Of a stretch of 7,147 nucleotides of DNA, positions 1 through 5,821 are shown one piece after another (the stretch's first letter is position 1; the number at the start of each line of letters is the position of its first letter). The notes below the pieces were generated by a model that worked only from the letters and a program-made list of their open reading frames with translations, was not told the origin of the DNA and ran no database searches. Source of the stretch: an uncultured Prevotella sp. Lineage in GTDB: Bacteria > Bacteroidota > Bacteroidia > Bacteroidales > Bacteroidaceae. The translations under genes were made by a program, and so were the position numbers. Where the stretch lies: contig CAKQDQ010000120.1 of assembly GCA_934229335.1 (NCBI GenBank), forward strand, positions 1 to 7,147, read 5' to 3'.

Positions 1-1
1 A

Positions 2-199
2 GCCAAGACAGGCACATTAACCAGAGAAGGAGGCATCAGCACTCTTGCTGGATATTACACAGCTTCAAATGGTCACTCCATGATATTTGCCATCATGAAC
101 AATGAGTGTCCCGTGCTGGACGGCAGATGGTGGCAAGACAGATTCTGCGATAAAGCATTGTTACCACAGGCGAAGAAGGCAGAAACACGCACGAAGTAG
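2..199 (+). CDS. dacB: D-alanyl-D-alanine carboxypeptidase/endopeptidase (PBP4, peptidase S13), C-terminal fragment
   Basis: The frame is open from the window edge to the TAG at 197-199 and encodes the last 65 residues of a longer protein. It begins AKTGTLT, the KTG box (third active-site motif) of serine penicillin-binding enzymes. It continues GGISTLAGYYTASNG and then MIFAIMNN, which is the pattern seen after the KTG box in class C low-molecular-weight PBPs (DacB/PBP4): a 'LAGY-T-dG' turn and a hydrophobic strand ending in N. These enzymes trim or cleave D-Ala-D-Ala peptides of peptidoglycan in the periplasm. The SxxK serine and SxN motifs lie upstream, outside the window. A strong hairpin terminator follows 20 bases after the stop. 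The family call is good. The gene symbol is by homology class only, and other S13-family paralogues cannot be excluded from this short tail. Confidence 0.85.
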   Translation, partial: AKTGTLTREGGISTLAGYYTASNGHSMIFAIMNNECPVLDGRWWQDRFCDKALLPQAKKAETRTK

Positions 200-218
200 T
201 TTCACTATACACCAAAAC

Positions 219-263
219 AAATATCCGTATCAATACTCTTTATCGAGTTTGATACGGATATTT
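219..263. terminator. Rho-independent terminator, probably bidirectional
   Basis: A perfect 15-bp inverted repeat has arms at 219-233 (AAATATCCGTATCAA) and 249-263. The inner bases ACTC (235-238) and GAGT (245-248) can extend the stem. On the plus strand the right arm runs into T-rich sequence (261-265 TTTTT, then CTTT), which suits termination of dacB. On the minus strand the hairpin is followed by GTTTT, so it could also end the convergent operon whose last gene stops at 314. No other hairpin is obvious in 200-313. Confidence 0.85.
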
Positions 264-313
264 TTCTTTACTATAATAAACCTGTTACGAGGATATCTTT
301 CACATACAAACTT

Positions 314-928
314 CTATTCGCACACATATTCTCGTCCGTTCCATTTCATTTTACGCTGCAAGAGTATTGCGGCAAGGTCTTTCCTCTCCTTTTCTGACAC
401 AAGTGGAACGTTTTGTTTCAAAACAATTGTTGATACGTTCTCGAAATGAGCCTCTACTAACTGAAACTCTATAAGCTTCAACAGCTCTTCATAACGTTCG
501 GTAGTCATAGTGTCAGGGCGATGCGTTAGCGTAACCGCTTCAAGGTTTATGTCCCCTATCTTCTCCCACTTGTCACTATAAATCGATGCCACAGTGCTTC
601 TTTCAGGTGCTGCGACAGTGCGTAAAACACAGCAAACCACACTACCATCCGACTTTTGCAATCCTAACTCTACACTACTCAAGCTGTCTAAAGCTATCTT
701 TATACATTCTTTATCATGCAATAGCAGCTTCGCCATACCATTATACATAGTAGGCAACGATGTGGGAGTATCAGACGTTATCTTAGCTATATTAAGCAGC
801 TCCACCCGTTTTTCACGCGGCAGATACGGAAAAAGGCTGTCAGGCATATTGACAAAAAGACTGTCTATCTCCTGTGCATTTACCATTGTCGTTACGGCAA
901 ACATTATGCTAATAAAAAACTTACGCAT
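314..928 (-). CDS. DUF3256 family exported protein
   Basis: This 204-residue protein has an N-terminal signal peptide (MRKFFISIMFAVTTMVNA, probable cleavage before Q19), so it is exported to the periplasm or outer membrane. No lipobox cysteine is present. After the signal it reads DSLFVNMPDSLFPYLPREKR, the N-terminal signature I associate with DUF3256, a Bacteroidales-restricted family of about this length. The middle (about 85-130) alternates short strands (SVVCCVLRTVAAPERSTVASIY) with a Trp-containing turn (DKWEKI). The C-terminal third is charged and probably helical. No catalytic motif is visible and no function is known for the family. The ATG is at 928, only 7 bases after the stop of the TPR gene, so the two are almost certainly co-transcribed and likely translationally linked. 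It is the last gene of the minus-strand operon. Confidence 0.82.
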   Translation of the reverse strand: MRKFFISIMFAVTTMVNAQEIDSLFVNMPDSLFPYLPREKRVELLNIAKITSDTPTSLPTMYNGMAKLLLHDKECIKIALDSLSSVELGLQKSDGSVVCCVLRTVAAPERSTVASIYSDKWEKIGDINLEAVTLTHRPDTMTTERYEELLKLIEFQLVEAHFENVSTIVLKQNVPLVSEKERKDLAAILLQRKMKWNGREYVCE

Positions 929-935
929 AACAGTA

Positions 936-2927
936 TTATTTTTGTTCTTTGTTCTTTTTCTTCATAAGACTATAAGCACTATACAAGCCCAATTCACCAG
1001 CCTTACTAAAATCTGCCTTTGCCAATTTGGCCTGCCCCGTCGATAGATATACCAGTCCGCGGTTATAGTATGCATAAGCCAACTGTGGATCTATACTCAA
1101 TGCCTTTGTGAGCAACTCTGTCGCCTTATCTTTTTCCCCCATTCGCGCACAGAAAGTGCCATAACAATAGAGCACATACACATTATCAGGCGATAGCTCA
1201 AGAAGTTTCGTAAAGTCGCTTACTACTCCTGCCTTGCGCAGTTCCAGCTCTTTCGGAGTCTGTCCCTTAACATATTCCGTTATCATCGCGCCACACACAG
1301 CGCGCTGCCACAGTCCTACCGCCGACGAAGGTGATAATACCAAATAGCTATCAACGTCTTTTATCGCCTCTGCATAGTCTTGTTCTGACGAGTAAGCCAC
1401 AGACCTAACGAGTGACAACATCGCTTTCTCATTATCATCGCCAGCCTTTTGCAACAAATTAGACAACCTGTCAACCTCTGCTGCAGTCTGCACTCCATCA
1501 TTCTCGCCAACATTTCCCAACTTAGGAACGTCAACATTGTATTTCTCTAACACCTTAGCAGCCTTAATACGCAATGCTTCCACATTCTCGTCAAATGGCA
1601 CTTTGTATCCTACTTTATCCACAGCATCAGCAAAAGTCAACGCGATATACGGCTGATACACCTCTGCCACCTGTCTGTTCTGCACACGTCCTCGATATTC
1701 GCTGTTATATTCTGGTGCGGTATCAGAATCATCGTCTACCACTATCTGATTATATTTCTCTGGGTCTATATCGCTCATTTTTCTTACAGCAGCGATTTTC
1801 TTCCTTGACCAGCGCGTCTGTATACCAAGATGTTTATTCATTTGCGCCTTCAGTATACGGAACTCATCCAGCTCCGCCTTGGCGTTCATGCCCAATTTCC
1901 TGTAACATTCCGCACGATAATATAGTCCTGTCCAGAAGTTAGGGAATTTTTCTATCACCTTACTATAGTCACGTATCGCCCCATGATAGTTACCTGTGCG
2001 GTCAAGAAGCATCGCCCTGTTAAACAAAGCCATAACATTGTCTGGCTCGAACGTCAGCACATAATCGAAGTCCTCTATCGCCCTATTATCGTCACCTACC
2101 TGTTGTCTTAACAGTCCACGGTTATAATGTGCCAAGAAGTTATTAGGGTCGTGTACCAAAGCATCATCATAATCGCTCATAGCACCACGCAGATTATTAA
2201 GCCGCAATCGTGCCAACGCCCTGTTTACCAAGCTGCCTGCATCTTTTGGCTTTAGGTGTAGCGACCTTGTGAAATATGCGTCAGCGTCAGCCCAGTGCTC
2301 TTTTTGCAGCGCAAGGTTAGCACGAAAACGCCATGCATTAGCGTTAAAAGAATCGACAGCAAGGCTCTTTACCACCCAGTTTTCTGCTGTCGCAGTATCT
2401 TTCTTGTGCAGATACACCTCCGCTTTCAATAAGTATGGCGGAGCATACTTCTCCCATCGTGATATTACCGTGTCCAACTGGAGCAAGGCATTGTCATAAT
2501 CCTTCTTCTCCATGTAACAGACAGCACGGTTAAACCAATAGTTACGATTATCAGGCTCTATGGCTATCGCCTTAGTGTAGTCAGCTATAGCCCCGTCATA
2601 CTGCTCCTGTCGTATTCTTGAAATACCACGCAGGTCGTACAGCCCTATTATATAAGGATTCAGTTCAATAGCCTTTGAAGCATCTTTCTCAGCTCCCGAC
2701 CAATCCTCCAGATAATACTTCGCTATAGCCCTCAACTGCCATGGCTCCCAGAGATATGGCTTTTGCGATATCGCTTGATTAAAGTACTGAATGGAAAGGA
2801 CATAGTCTTCATAATGCAACGCTACCTTTCCACTCAGTACCAGACGGTCTACTTTGTATTGTCCATATACACTAACTGAAGCGAGGACAAGCACCAAGCT
2901 CACCCCCACCCTTCTTGTATACTCCAT
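936..2927 (-). CDS. Exported tetratricopeptide-repeat (TPR) protein
   Basis: The protein is about 663 residues if it starts at the ATG at 2927. The frame can be extended to a TTG at 2969 (677 residues), but the ATG start gives a clean signal peptide (MEYTRRVG, then VSLVLVLASVSVYG, then Q) and is preferred. About nine TPR units fill residues 25-350, recognisable from repeated patterns such as GAIADYTKAIAIEPDNRNYW, RAIEDFDYVLTFEPDN and GAIRDYSKVIEKFPNFW. A charged non-TPR linker follows at about 365-425 (DPEKYNQIVVDDDSD, then YRGRVQNRQVAEVYQPYIAL). Further TPRs lie at about 500-650 (EAIKDVDSYLVLSPSSA, KATELLTKALSIDPQLAYAY), and the tail is Lys-rich. TPR arrays are protein-binding scaffolds; being exported, this one probably acts in the periplasm or at the outer membrane. 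It sits between def (81-bp spacer) and the DUF3256 gene (7-bp spacer). No partner or enzymatic domain is evident. Confidence 0.9.
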   Translation of the reverse strand: MEYTRRVGVSLVLVLASVSVYGQYKVDRLVLSGKVALHYEDYVLSIQYFNQAISQKPYLWEPWQLRAIAKYYLEDWSGAEKDASKAIELNPYIIGLYDLRGISRIRQEQYDGAIADYTKAIAIEPDNRNYWFNRAVCYMEKKDYDNALLQLDTVISRWEKYAPPYLLKAEVYLHKKDTATAENWVVKSLAVDSFNANAWRFRANLALQKEHWADADAYFTRSLHLKPKDAGSLVNRALARLRLNNLRGAMSDYDDALVHDPNNFLAHYNRGLLRQQVGDDNRAIEDFDYVLTFEPDNVMALFNRAMLLDRTGNYHGAIRDYSKVIEKFPNFWTGLYYRAECYRKLGMNAKAELDEFRILKAQMNKHLGIQTRWSRKKIAAVRKMSDIDPEKYNQIVVDDDSDTAPEYNSEYRGRVQNRQVAEVYQPYIALTFADAVDKVGYKVPFDENVEALRIKAAKVLEKYNVDVPKLGNVGENDGVQTAAEVDRLSNLLQKAGDDNEKAMLSLVRSVAYSSEQDYAEAIKDVDSYLVLSPSSAVGLWQRAVCGAMITEYVKGQTPKELELRKAGVVSDFTKLLELSPDNVYVLYCYGTFCARMGEKDKATELLTKALSIDPQLAYAYYNRGLVYLSTGQAKLAKADFSKAGELGLYSAYSLMKKKNKEQK

Positions 2928-3008
2928 TAGGAGCTCAAGCCAACGCTTTTTATCCTGCACAATACGCAATAAAAAAAACTCTTAATTTAGACACCTGAGG
3001 TTTATACA

Positions 3009-3572
3009 CTAACGCACACGTGGCATTTTCACCTTATAGCCACAACGGAAACGTCCCTGAAGCAACGCACGCAGCTTTGACTTAATAAGCTGTTTACGCA
3101 ATGGAGAAAGCCTGTCGATGAACATTTTGCCCTCAAGGTGGTCAAACTCATGCTGCATCACGCGTGCCAAATAGCCCGTTACCCACTCTTCATGCTCTTC
3201 AAAGTTCTCGTCCATGTACTTCACTCTTATTCTTGTAGGGCGTACTACCCTCTCGTGTATGGCAGGTAGTGACAAGCAGCCCTCTTCAGACGAAGAAGTC
3301 TCCGTATCGTCATACTCCTCAATATGAGCGTTAATGAACACCTTTCTAAATCCGTCATACTCTGGTAAATCTTCTTTCAACACGTCAAGTTCAATCACCA
3401 CAAGTCTGATGTCAAGCCCTATCTGTGGTGCAGCAAGACCAATACCCTCGCTGTCTGCGAGTGTCTCCCACATATTAGCGATTAGAGTCTGTAATTCTGG
3501 ATAATTCTTATCAATGTCCTGCGCCACCTTTCTGAGCACAGGTTGTCCGTATGTATATATTGGTAAAATCAT
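3009..3572 (-). CDS. def: Peptide deformylase
   Basis: This 187-residue cytoplasmic metalloenzyme removes the N-formyl group from nascent proteins at the ribosome exit. All three diagnostic motifs are present: GIGLAAPQ at residues 43-50 (motif I), EGCLSLP at 97-103 with metal ligand Cys99 (motif II), and HEFDH at 141-145 with metal ligands His141 and His145 and catalytic Glu142 (motif III). The length is normal and includes a basic C-terminal tail ([10 protein letters not shown]). The ATG at 3572-3570 overlaps the ruvX TGA at 3571-3569 (ATGA), which points to translational coupling. An 81-base spacer separates it from the TPR gene. The gene appears intact and ordinary. Confidence 0.97.
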   Translation of the reverse strand: MILPIYTYGQPVLRKVAQDIDKNYPELQTLIANMWETLADSEGIGLAAPQIGLDIRLVVIELDVLKEDLPEYDGFRKVFINAHIEEYDDTETSSSEEGCLSLPAIHERVVRPTRIRVKYMDENFEEHEEWVTGYLARVMQHEFDHLEGKMFIDRLSPLRKQLIKSKLRALLQGRFRCGYKVKMPRVR

Positions 3573-3991
3573 AAATTAATGTTACGAGCCTGCAAATAAT
3601 CCTGCAGAATAATAGTAGCCGATATTTTGTCTACAAGCGCTTTGTCGCGCCTTGCCTTCTTTCCCAAGCCAGCATCAAGCATAGTGCGGTGCGCCATCAC
3701 AGACGTAAACCTTTCGTCAAAGCCCTCAATAGGTATTTCTGGGTGTACCTTTCGCCACTGTTCCTCAAACTTCTTCACCCTTTTCAGGTTCTCTGATGGT
3801 AGTCCATTAGGCTGCATAGGTTCGCCAATGACAATGCGTTCCACTTCTTCGCGTTTTACATAGTCATTGAGAAACGCCATCAGTTTCTGCGTATCAACAG
3901 TATCAAGCGCACCAGGCACTATCTGTAACGAGTCTGTTACAGCCAGCCCAGTGCGTCTTTGTCCATAGTCTATCGCCAATATTCTTGCCAT
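3569..3991 (-). CDS. ruvX: RuvX/YqgF family Holliday junction resolvase-like nuclease (16S rRNA 5'-end processing)
   Basis: This 140-residue protein has the RNase H-like fold of the YqgF family. The acidic positions are visible: AIDYG with Asp8, VIGEP with Glu57, FDERFTS with Glu93, and ALVDKISA with Asp121. The [11 protein letters not shown] segment after Asp8 is typical. In E. coli, YqgF is essential and is needed for maturation of the 5' end of 16S rRNA; related proteins have been described as Holliday junction resolvases. Its placement directly ahead of def, with a 4-base ATGA overlap, groups it with translation functions. A 63-base spacer with no obvious terminator separates it from the SPOR lipoprotein gene upstream, so read-through from that promoter is likely. 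No residue seems to be missing. Confidence 0.93.
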   Translation of the reverse strand: MARILAIDYGQRRTGLAVTDSLQIVPGALDTVDTQKLMAFLNDYVKREEVERIVIGEPMQPNGLPSENLKRVKKFEEQWRKVHPEIPIEGFDERFTSVMAHRTMLDAGLGKKARRDKALVDKISATIILQDYLQARNINL

Positions 3992-4054
3992 TACAGCTAT
4001 ATGGTTTAGATGTGTTGTTCTGTAGTTTGGTTACAGTATTGTCAACGCGCCCTT

Positions 4055-4576
4055 TTACTTTTTCATTAAAATCCACGCACCTTCATACGCAGAACGCAGT
4101 GAGTTACGGCTCTCTACGGCATTTGCCTTTGAATCGAACGTAGTAGCGATGACACGATACATATTGTTCTCTGCATTGTAAGCTATCTGTGCGTTGTATC
4201 CTGCTCTCTTCAGAGTGCCCTGCATACCCTCAGCGTTAGCACGAACGCCATACGATCCCACTACTACAGAGTAGGTCTTAATGCCCTCGCCATTAACAAC
4301 AGTCAGATTCTCTGAACGTACAGGAACATTGTCTGAACCAGCTGTCACCGTTGTCTGGGTTGATGTTTCAACGAGTGGTGTAACTACAGGAGTCTGTGTC
4401 TGTGCCTGCGCCTGTTCCTGTTGTGACTGCTGACCAGAAGTCAGTTGCTGCTGCGCCATCTCTTGAGCCTTAGCCTTCTCGTATGCCTTTCTGTAAGCAC
4501 TTTCCTTAGAAGAACCACATGAAACCATTACTACCGAAGCGCACAAAGCAGCGCATATCACTACATATTTTTTCAT
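4055..4576 (-). CDS. SPOR domain-containing lipoprotein
   Basis: The protein is about 173 residues from the ATG at 4576 (MKKYVV); an in-frame ATG three codons upstream at 4585 would add MYR. The N-terminus is a lipoprotein signal with an SC junction (ASVVMVSC, lipidated Cys20), although Met at -3 is not the usual Leu. The mature part begins with a short charged helix (YRKAYEKAKAQE). A Gln/Ala/Thr-rich low-complexity linker follows at about 38-63, and a C-terminal SPOR domain lies at about 100-173 (TYSVVVGSYGVRANAEGM, RAGYNAQIAYN, YRVIATTF). SPOR domains bind peptidoglycan glycan strands stripped of stem peptides, typically at division or remodelling sites. The expected location is the outer membrane inner leaflet, reaching the cell wall. 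It is the first gene of the minus-strand operon, with a Bacteroidetes-type promoter element about 45 bases upstream of its start. Confidence 0.9.
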   Translation of the reverse strand: MKKYVVICAALCASVVMVSCGSSKESAYRKAYEKAKAQEMAQQQLTSGQQSQQEQAQAQTQTPVVTPLVETSTQTTVTAGSDNVPVRSENLTVVNGEGIKTYSVVVGSYGVRANAEGMQGTLKRAGYNAQIAYNAENNMYRVIATTFDSKANAVESRNSLRSAYEGAWILMKK

Positions 4577-4618
4577 TCTATACATTGTTTAATATTAAAA
4601 AGTCTGCTTAAAGTGCTA

Positions 4619-4626
4619 CAAAGGTA
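4619..4626 (-). promoter_or_regulatory. Bacteroidetes -7 promoter element for the SPOR-ruvX-def-TPR-DUF3256 operon
   Basis: On the minus strand 4626-4619 reads TACCTTTG, an exact match to the Bacteroidetes -7 consensus TAnnTTTG. It is followed by a leader of roughly 30 bases before the ATG at 4576 or 4585. I see no clear TTTG -33 element about 20 bases upstream, so the call rests on the -7 box, its position and the A/T-rich context. Confidence 0.6.
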
Positions 4627-4702
4627 ATAAAAAAAATGTTAGCATTTTGAGCATTTCGCTATTTTTAACACAAATAATTCCTCTTTTCAATTATTTTTTT
4701 AC

Positions 4703-4710
4703 TACATTTG
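4703..4710 (+). promoter_or_regulatory. Bacteroidetes -7 promoter element for the YtxH/holin-like/coiled-coil gene cluster
   Basis: TACATTTG exactly matches TAnnTTTG and lies 49 bases before the ATG at 4760, giving an expected 5' leader of about 40 bases. The -33 region (about 4679-4684) has no clear TTTG. The leader is A/T-rich (ACCTTTAAAACCGAATTAAG) with no Shine-Dalgarno site, as is common in this phylum. Confidence 0.6.
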
Positions 4711-4759
4711 CAAATAGAAATAGTTACTCTTATTTTTAACCTTTAAAACCGAATTAAGT

Positions 4760-4954
4760 ATGAAAGCATTAGGTTACATTGGCGCAATCATCGGCGGAGC
4801 CGTTGCAGGCGCAACAGCAGCACTTCTTTTTGCTCCTGAAAAGGGAACTGATACACGTGCTAAGATACAGGACGCAGTAAAGGACTTCTGCGACAAACAT
4901 GACATTAAGCTGTCACGCAAGCAGATTGACGAGATTGCTGACGATATTGAATAA
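4760..4954 (+). CDS. YtxH domain-containing small membrane protein
   Basis: This 64-residue protein has one N-terminal membrane segment (about residues 4-24, GYIGAIIGGAVAGATAALLF). The segment is rich in small residues with glycine-zipper spacing (G8/G12, G13/G17), which favours close helix packing. The segment ends in FAPEKGTDTR, the APxxG-R signature of YtxH-type proteins. A charged amphipathic helix follows (AKIQDAVKDFC, then LSRKQIDEIADDIE). YtxH proteins are associated with general stress in Bacillus; their biochemical role is not established. It is the first gene of a three-gene cluster and has its own promoter element upstream. A hairpin follows 18 bases after the stop, so a short monocistronic transcript is likely in addition to read-through. 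Confidence 0.85.
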   Translation: MKALGYIGAIIGGAVAGATAALLFAPEKGTDTRAKIQDAVKDFCDKHDIKLSRKQIDEIADDIE

Positions 4955-4972
4955 TAAGTAAGCAATAGTTTT

Positions 4973-5009
4973 TCGAGGCGCACGTTTCAGTGCGCCTCGA
5001 TATGTTTTT
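4973..5009 (+). terminator. Intercistronic hairpin: terminator or attenuator between the first and second genes of the cluster
   Basis: A perfect 11-bp GC-rich stem has arms TCGAGGCGCAC (4973-4983) and GTGCGCCTCGA (4990-5000) and a 6-base loop GTTTCA. TATG then TTTTT (5005-5009) follows. The four-base gap before the T-run may weaken termination, and the next gene starts only 20 bases later at 5029. It is therefore most likely a partial terminator, or a 3'-end stabiliser for the first gene's transcript. Confidence 0.7.
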
Positions 5010-5028
5010 GTAAATAAGGCTTGACATT

Positions 5029-5394
5029 ATGCTATCGAACGATGAAAACATTGAAAGGATTGCTGACTTTGTAGAGGAGGCGAAGCAATGGCTAAGTATA
5101 AAGAAGGAGTACACAAAACTTGACATTATAGAGAAGGTTGTAAGGCTTCTTACTACCCTCACCATAGCTTTCGTCATCGCTCTGCTCACGCTCTTGGCTC
5201 TCATCTATCTTTCTTTTGCCGCAGCCTACTTCTTGGCTGACGTGCTCAACTCCATGCCGATGGCTTTTCTTGCCGTTTGCCTGGTTTACATAATACTGTT
5301 ACTTTTGGTGCTTGCCAATAGGCACGCTTGGATTGAGCGTCCTATGGTGAAATTCCTTATCAGTATATTTGAAGACAATAACAACACTAAATAG
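5029..5394 (+). CDS. Phage holin family (YqjE-like) inner-membrane protein
   Basis: This 121-residue protein has a charged N-terminal helix (residues 1-35, SNDENIERIADFVEEAKQWL, then KKEYTKLDIIEKVVR). Two hydrophobic segments follow, at about 41-70 (LTTLTIAFVIALLTLLALIY and on) and 77-97 (PMAFLAVCLVYIILLLLVLA). A short cytoplasmic tail (RHAWIERPMVKFLISIFEDN) ends it. This layout is that of the Actinobacteriophage holin/DUF1469 group that includes E. coli YqjE. Despite the family name, these are mostly chromosomal membrane proteins and not lysis proteins. No endolysin or other phage gene is nearby. It begins 20 bases after the intercistronic hairpin and ends 13 bases before the next gene's ATG, so it pairs with that gene. 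The family call is from architecture and context; a precise function cannot be read from the sequence. Confidence 0.8.
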   Translation: MLSNDENIERIADFVEEAKQWLSIKKEYTKLDIIEKVVRLLTTLTIAFVIALLTLLALIYLSFAAAYFLADVLNSMPMAFLAVCLVYIILLLLVLANRHAWIERPMVKFLISIFEDNNNTK

Positions 5395-5407
5395 TCCCCC
5401 TACTGCC

Positions 5408-5701
5408 ATGCAAAAGAAAAACAGAAAAGACCATGCTCCCATCAGCATTGTTTCGCTTGAAACTCTGAGCATACGCAAACAGCAGCTGAGGGAGGAACTT
5501 AACGAATCTGAAGAGAAACTCTCTGACATCTGGAACGCTATGTTCCGACAACCAAGCGAAGAGGAGTTAACGTCACCAACCAAGAAAATTCTCGCTTCCA
5601 TTACTTCTGCCTCAGCCATTATTGATGGTGCTCTGTTAGGTTGGAAGCTATACCGCAGGTTAGGCGGAACGGTTAAGTTATTCAGAAAGAAAAAGAAATA
5701 G
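5408..5701 (+). CDS. Small coiled-coil protein with hydrophobic segment and basic tail, YqjK-like architecture
   Basis: I do not recognise a named family. The protein is 97 residues from the ATG at 5408; an upstream in-frame TTG at 5369 inside the preceding gene is a poor alternative. The N-terminus is basic (MQKKNRKDH). Residues about 17-47 have heptad-like spacing (LETLSIRKQQLREELNESEE) and probably form a coiled coil. A moderately hydrophobic stretch at about 61-80 (ILASITSASAIIDGALLGWK) could be a membrane-associated or amphipathic helix, and the end is strongly basic (KLFRKKKK). The layout (coiled coil, hydrophobic stretch, 'W-R' segment, basic end) and its place directly after a YqjE-like gene recall proteobacterial YqjK. 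That is inference from architecture, not demonstrated homology. It is the last gene of the cluster. Confidence 0.75.
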   Translation: MQKKNRKDHAPISIVSLETLSIRKQQLREELNESEEKLSDIWNAMFRQPSEEELTSPTKKILASITSASAIIDGALLGWKLYRRLGGTVKLFRKKKK

Positions 5702-5713
5702 AGTTTGCAATTA

Positions 5714-5744
5714 GATAGTGATTACGACACGATCTGATAGTGAT
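5714..5744 (+). repeat. Short direct repeat GATAGTGAT (two copies, 22-base period)
   Basis: GATAGTGAT occurs at 5714-5722 and 5736-5744, both between the end of the coiled-coil gene and the convergent terminator hairpin. Each copy is followed within a few bases by TACGA. It could be a binding site or a small duplication of the terminator flank; nothing else indicates a function. Confidence 0.4.
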
Positions 5745-5747
5745 AAG

Positions 5748-5795
5748 GATACGAAAGCGCCCAAATCGCATTGCGATTTGGGCGTTATCGTAATC
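5748..5795. terminator. Bidirectional terminator between convergent gene clusters
   Basis: The 12-bp arms CGCCCAAATCGC (5758-5769) and GCGATTTGGGCG (5773-5784) close a 3-base loop. After a small internal loop the stem extends through 5748-5754 (GATACGA) and 5788-5795 (TCGTAATC), with one bulged A. It lies in the 120-base spacer between the plus-strand coiled-coil gene (ends 5701) and the minus-strand permease (ends 5822). The T-runs are poor on both sides (GTTATC on plus, CTTTCG on minus), so it may act mainly through the long stem. Confidence 0.75.
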
Positions 5796-5821
5796 TGACA
5801 TTTATTTGTACCTTAACCAGA

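Noticed and set aside
102..449. Open plus-strand frame across the dacB end and the terminator
   Set aside because: It is out of frame with the KTG-box coding frame, crosses a strong terminator hairpin and runs antisense to the DUF3256 gene; the product is low-complexity with no family resemblance.
594..1046. Open plus-strand frame opposite the DUF3256/TPR junction
   Set aside because: It is antisense to two well-supported genes, and its product looks like a reverse-strand shadow.
2991..2999. ACCT-G-AGGT symmetry and the nearby T8 run after def as a terminator
   Set aside because: The stem is only 4 bp and lies about 12 bases before the T-run, so termination between def and the TPR gene is not convincing.
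4020..4036. Small inverted repeat CTGTA/TACAG between the SPOR gene and ruvX as a terminator
   Set aside because: It has only 5 bp with a 7-base loop and no T-run on the minus strand, so it is too weak to argue for an operon break.
4774..5204. Overlapping minus-strand open frames opposite the YtxH and holin-like genes
   Set aside because: They are antisense to recognisable proteins and pass through the intercistronic hairpin; the serine-rich composition is typical of shadow translation.
5029..5394. Holin-type protein as a sign of a prophage or lysis cassette
   Set aside because: No endolysin, spanin, integrase or structural phage gene is near, the product fits the chromosomal YqjE-like group, and it sits in a compact stress-type cluster.
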